Of a stretch of DNA of 64,000 bases, positions 61,259 through 64,000 are shown in pieces. A model generated the notes under the pieces. The model saw only the letters and a program-made list of their open reading frames with translations, searched no databases and was not told the origin of the DNA. This DNA comes from SB25 sp050180705. Its GTDB lineage: Bacteria > Bacteroidota > Bacteroidia > Bacteroidales > Tenuifilaceae. The stretch lies in contig JBFXDX010000002.1 in NCBI GenBank assembly GCA_050180705.1, forward strand, positions 186,001 through 250,000. The letters run 5' to 3'. Position numbers and translations under genes: made by a program. Every line of letters starts with the position of its first letter. Position 1 is the first letter of the stretch.

Positions 61259-62515
61259 TTACCATGCACCAATTTCTGCTTTAAGGCCTTTACCTGTAAC
61301 TGATTTGAATTGTTTTATAGATTTAGTTTGAGTTCCTTTTAAGGAAACTCCTATATAATTTAATGCTGCATTAAAACTTGCTTCGTTTACATCTCCAAAA
61401 GGAAGAGTTACATCGTCGGATGCAGCAATATTTACAGGAATTCCATCGTAATAATCGCCTTCGTTATTGGCATTGCGCATTGAGAAGCAAATAGGAACAA
61501 TTACCCAGTCGATACTTGGATCCGCAAATGCGTACATTCCAACTGGTTTTCCGTGAGTTTTTTCTCCAACTAGAGTTACGTCCATAAAAGGTTTGAGCCC
61601 ATTAATTACCAATTCGCTAGCCGAGGCAGTACCTTCGGTTGTAATAAACGTTACTTTGTTAATTAATAAAGAGTTTGTTTCAGAATCAAATAAGTAATAG
61701 TCGTTTAAGTCTTCATGTTTATCATTGTGATATACTATTGCATATATTTTTTCATATGCAATGCTTCCTCCAATTAAGTTGGCTAGGTAATTCGAAACGT
61801 CAACTTGTCCTCCTCCATTATACCTTAAGTCAACAATTAATTCATTTATTCCTTTGGATTTGAAGTCGGCAAAAACAGCGGTTAGTTCATCCTTCGTTTT
61901 TTCAATAAAACTTTCTAAAACAAAATAGCCCACCTTTGTTGCTCCAAAAGTATATACCGAATCCATTAAAACCGTATTCATAGATATTTCGGCTTTGGTA
62001 AATGTGTATTCATAAGTATTGCCTGCTGGTGATTTGAATACGAATGTTTTACTGATTCCTGCTTCACTGGCTCCAATTAAGCTAGAATAGTTATCGGTTG
62101 TTGGAGTTTCACCATCTATTGAAATAATTTGCCAACCCCTATCAATATTCTTTTCAGTTAAAGGCGAGTTTTTGAAAACGAATGAAATTATTAAATCCCC
62201 ATCGGTGTTAAAACCCGATCCAAATCCAAAGCCCACATATGCACCTTGATTGTAATATGCTTCAAATTCAGTTCTGGTTGTTGCATAGCTCCATTTGTCC
62301 GGAGGATTTACACGTAGAGCATTTATTAATTCTATAGGGTCTGAATAATTGTTTGGATCTACTACAGGCATTTGGTCGTACCATAAATAGTAACTCTCCA
62401 TTATATTTAAAACTTCTTTGTTTATATTGACAGAGGAGTTATTGTCATCATCATCACAAGAGGATAACGATATTAGTGCCGTTGATAGCATTAAAAAGAA
62501 AACGAGTTTTTTCAT
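61259..62515 (-). CDS. S41 family C-terminal processing peptidase, lipoprotein
   Basis: This 418-residue protease has signal MKKLVFFLMLSTALISLSSC, lipobox Cys and acidic spacer DDDDNN. The tail-specific protease core holds Ser in TTEGTASASELVINGL and Lys in VGEKTHGKPVGM. A PDZ-like segment precedes it (GWQIISIDGETPTTDNY). It would degrade tagged or damaged proteins on the outer side. I take the ATG at 62515, since the longer reading would precede the signal and overlap the transporter gene. It is 1 bp after the EamA gene, so translation is likely coupled. Confidence 0.9.
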   Translation of the reverse strand: MKKLVFFLMLSTALISLSSCDDDDNNSSVNINKEVLNIMESYYLWYDQMPVVDPNNYSDPIELINALRVNPPDKWSYATTRTEFEAYYNQGAYVGFGFGSGFNTDGDLIISFVFKNSPLTEKNIDRGWQIISIDGETPTTDNYSSLIGASEAGISKTFVFKSPAGNTYEYTFTKAEISMNTVLMDSVYTFGATKVGYFVLESFIEKTKDELTAVFADFKSKGINELIVDLRYNGGGQVDVSNYLANLIGGSIAYEKIYAIVYHNDKHEDLNDYYLFDSETNSLLINKVTFITTEGTASASELVINGLKPFMDVTLVGEKTHGKPVGMYAFADPSIDWVIVPICFSMRNANNEGDYYDGIPVNIAASDDVTLPFGDVNEASFNAALNYIGVSLKGTQTKSIKQFKSVTGKGLKAEIGAW

Positions 62516-62516
62516 A

Positions 62517-63413
62517 TTACATAGATTTTTTGTTATTGCTGAGGAATTGTTGAAATAGTATTGCTCCAATAATAATGATTAATCCAATAATAGTTGTCCA
62601 TATTATTTTTTCGTGTAAAAAATAACTTACGAATAAAAGTGCAACAAAAGGAACTAGATATATAAAGTTTCCTAGTTTTGCTGTGTTTCTAGCATATTTC
62701 ATAGCCTTTAGCCAAAGTACAAATGTTATTCCCATTTCGAAAGTACCAATAAAAATAGCGGCAAATATTCCTTTTTGTGAAAATATTTTAAATCCGTCGG
62801 TTAGTATCATTGGAATGATACTGAAGAGTGTTGCTGCACTAAAACTTAGGAATAACTTAACTACCTCATCCTGTTTCTGATCTCTTACATTAATTATCCA
62901 AAATGAAGCCCATACAAGAGAACTAAGCAGTGCTAATGCTACACCAACTGGTTTGCTTGCCGAGAAAATATCTATTTGTCCTTGTGATGAAATAAATGTT
63001 ACCCCAATAAAACTTAATAGCAATGCAGTGAAATCGTACCAGTGAAGTTTTTGTTTTAGAAATAGTGCTGCTAATAAAACCAATACAATTGGCCAAACGT
63101 AATTTAGGGGTTGTGCAACCTGTGCAGGTAAAAGACTATATGCTTGAAAAAGTACAAAATAGTATAGAAATGGGTTGAGGAATCCTTGAAGTAAGGATTT
63201 AATAAAATCTTTGGGTGTTGTTGAGATTAATTCCTTTATTTTTCCTTGGATAGTAAGAGCAGAAAACAAAATTATTGTTGCAAAAAATGATGACCAAAAT
63301 AGAAGTTGGATATAATTGAATGATTTCAACCCAAGTTTGAAAGCGGTAGCCGAAGTTCCCCAAAAAAGTATTACAAGCGAGGCGTATAGGTACGATTTCT
63401 TTTGGTTTTCCAA
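62517..63413 (-). CDS. EamA/DMT family transporter
   Basis: This 298-residue protein has ten predicted helices in two repeats, typical of the drug/metabolite family. The first repeat begins SLVILFWGTSATAFKLGL and the second SLVWASFWIINVRDQ. The start codon is TTG at 63413; no better ATG is near. The next gene, an S41 lipoprotein, follows by 1 bp. The substrate is unknown. Confidence 0.87.
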   Translation of the reverse strand: MENQKKSYLYASLVILFWGTSATAFKLGLKSFNYIQLLFWSSFFATIILFSALTIQGKIKELISTTPKDFIKSLLQGFLNPFLYYFVLFQAYSLLPAQVAQPLNYVWPIVLVLLAALFLKQKLHWYDFTALLLSFIGVTFISSQGQIDIFSASKPVGVALALLSSLVWASFWIINVRDQKQDEVVKLFLSFSAATLFSIIPMILTDGFKIFSQKGIFAAIFIGTFEMGITFVLWLKAMKYARNTAKLGNFIYLVPFVALLFVSYFLHEKIIWTTIIGLIIIIGAILFQQFLSNNKKSM

Positions 63414-63472
63414 ATCTAATCAATTTTATGTGCAAGATATAAAGAAAATGCATTGAAGATTTTCTATTAATT

Positions 63473-63499
63473 AAAAAAAAGGTGGTCACAAAACCACCT
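63473..63499 (-). terminator. terminator of MIP18-like gene
   Basis: On the minus strand a 7-bp stem AGGTGGT / ACCACCT (63493-63499 with 63480-63486) and 6-base loop is followed by eight T. It lies 9 bp past the stop codon. Confidence 0.85.
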
Positions 63500-63507
63500 A
63501 ATATTTT

Positions 63508-63828
63508 TTATAAAAAGCCTAATTCCAGCATAGCCTCATCGCTCATTCTGCTTTTATCCCAAGGTGGGTCGAATGTAAGTTTGATAACTGCACCAGTAAC
63601 ACCTTCAATTTTTGAGACTTTCTCCTCAACCTCTTCAATGAGTTGGTCGGCCATTGGGCAGTTGGGCGCCGTTAGTGTTAGGGTGATGGTAACCTTTCGA
63701 TTTTCATCAACATCAATATCGTAGATTAACCCCAAATCGTAAATATTAACAGGAATCTCTGGGTCGTGTATGTTTTTTAGTGTTTTAACAATATCTGTTT
63801 GTATTGCTAGTTCGTCGCGTGGTTCCAT
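63508..63828 (-). CDS. MIP18/DUF59-type Fe-S cluster assembly protein
   Basis: This 106-residue protein has the MIP18 core NIHDPEIPVNIYDLGLIYDI and the cysteine motif TAPNCPMAD, with a C-terminal LTFDPPWDKSRMSDEA. Family members help load Fe-S clusters (SufT, PaaD). A sufE gene starts just upstream on the same strand, so this belongs to a SUF-type cluster. The exact partner is not shown here. Confidence 0.92.
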   Translation of the reverse strand: MEPRDELAIQTDIVKTLKNIHDPEIPVNIYDLGLIYDIDVDENRKVTITLTLTAPNCPMADQLIEEVEEKVSKIEGVTGAVIKLTFDPPWDKSRMSDEAMLELGFL

Positions 63829-63870
63829 ATTGATATGTTTTTCAGAAAAACAATCCTATTTAATTTAAGT

Positions 63871-64000
63871 TTATGCGTTGTTGCCTTTGGCTTGGAAAGC
63901 CAATGCATACATCCTCATTTGTTTAACCATTGCTACCAGCCCATTGCTGCGGGTCGGCGATAGGTTTTCCTTCAACCCAATTTTATCGATAAAGTATAGG
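63871..64000 (-). CDS. sufE: SufE, C-terminal part, cut by the window end
   Basis: The last 42 codons before a TAA stop (63871-63873) read as LYFIDKIGLKENLSPTRSNG, then LVAMVKQMRMYALAF and a short end. This matches the C-terminus of SufE, which accepts sulfur from SufS. The rest lies outside the window. It is 42 bp upstream of the MIP18-like gene. Confidence 0.85.
   Translation of the reverse strand, partial: LYFIDKIGLKENLSPTRSNGLVAMVKQMRMYALAFQAKGNNA

Overview
The window is a stretch of ordinary chromosome from a low-G+C (by eye about 38-40%) Bacteroidota bacterium, most likely Bacteroidales or a close relative. Three things support this. Several families are largely confined to the phylum (DUF3332, DUF4290, DUF4492, DUF5689, a T9SS type B sorting domain, carboxypeptidase-regulatory TonB-type receptors). 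Many starts are preceded by the Bacteroidota promoter form TTG-N19-21-TAnnTTTG. Shine-Dalgarno sequences are almost absent. I cannot name the genus. Cytochrome bd oxidase and an aspartase fit a microaerobic or anaerobic life.

Layout. 1-6.9 kb: DUF3332 lipoprotein, groSL, secG, a TPR protein, lptE with a sigma-54 activator, and kdsB. 6.9-14 kb: a divergent locus of an exported nuclease-like phosphoesterase facing a TonB-type receptor and two DUF5689 lipoproteins (one and three domain copies). 14-20.6 kb: C69 dipeptidase, a GT-C-like membrane protein, aspartase, glutaminyl cyclase lipoprotein and a small HAD protein. 20.8-24 kb: DUF4492-cydA-cydB plus a 40-residue single-pass ORF, then a radical SAM gene. 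25-34.6 kb: DAHP synthase/chorismate mutase, purS, pssA, lon, a GlmU-like protein, L31, a Bax-inhibitor-1 protein, an AlkD-like HEAT protein and a flippase. 34.7-44 kb: tRNA-His, an exported isochorismatase-like hydrolase, an NtrC-like regulator without a DNA-binding domain, Ppx/GppA, an HD protein, a NatAB-type ABC exporter, and dnaJ/grpE. 44-50.4 kb: a TonB-type barrel protein beside its probable two-component system, then an M28 peptidase. 50.4-51.2 kb: a large non-genic stretch carrying a 21-bp tandem array. 51.2-64 kb: murA-DUF4290, a UvrD-type helicase, a T9SS cargo protein, cyclophilin, a DUF362 ferredoxin-like lipoprotein, an ECF sigma pair, ruvC, an S41 protease with an EamA transporter, and a SUF segment (MIP18-like and the end of sufE).

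How parts work together. Three blocks deal with protein folding and turnover (groSL, lon, dnaJ-grpE); groS and lon share an unusual 13-bp upstream motif. Envelope building is represented by secG, lptE, kdsB, murA, pssA and the flippase. The two TonB-type receptors sit in different settings: one with DUF5689 lipoproteins and a nuclease, the other apparently under the adjacent two-component system, because the same TGTAGA site lies 11 bp upstream of the -7 box in both promoters.

I see no prophage, insertion sequence, CRISPR array or classical defence island. The items that most deserve a second look are the 21-bp heptad-coding array, the shared two-component operator, the groS/lon motif, the HTH-less sigma-54 regulator with a GAFTSA loop, the DUF5689 locus and the cyd small protein.
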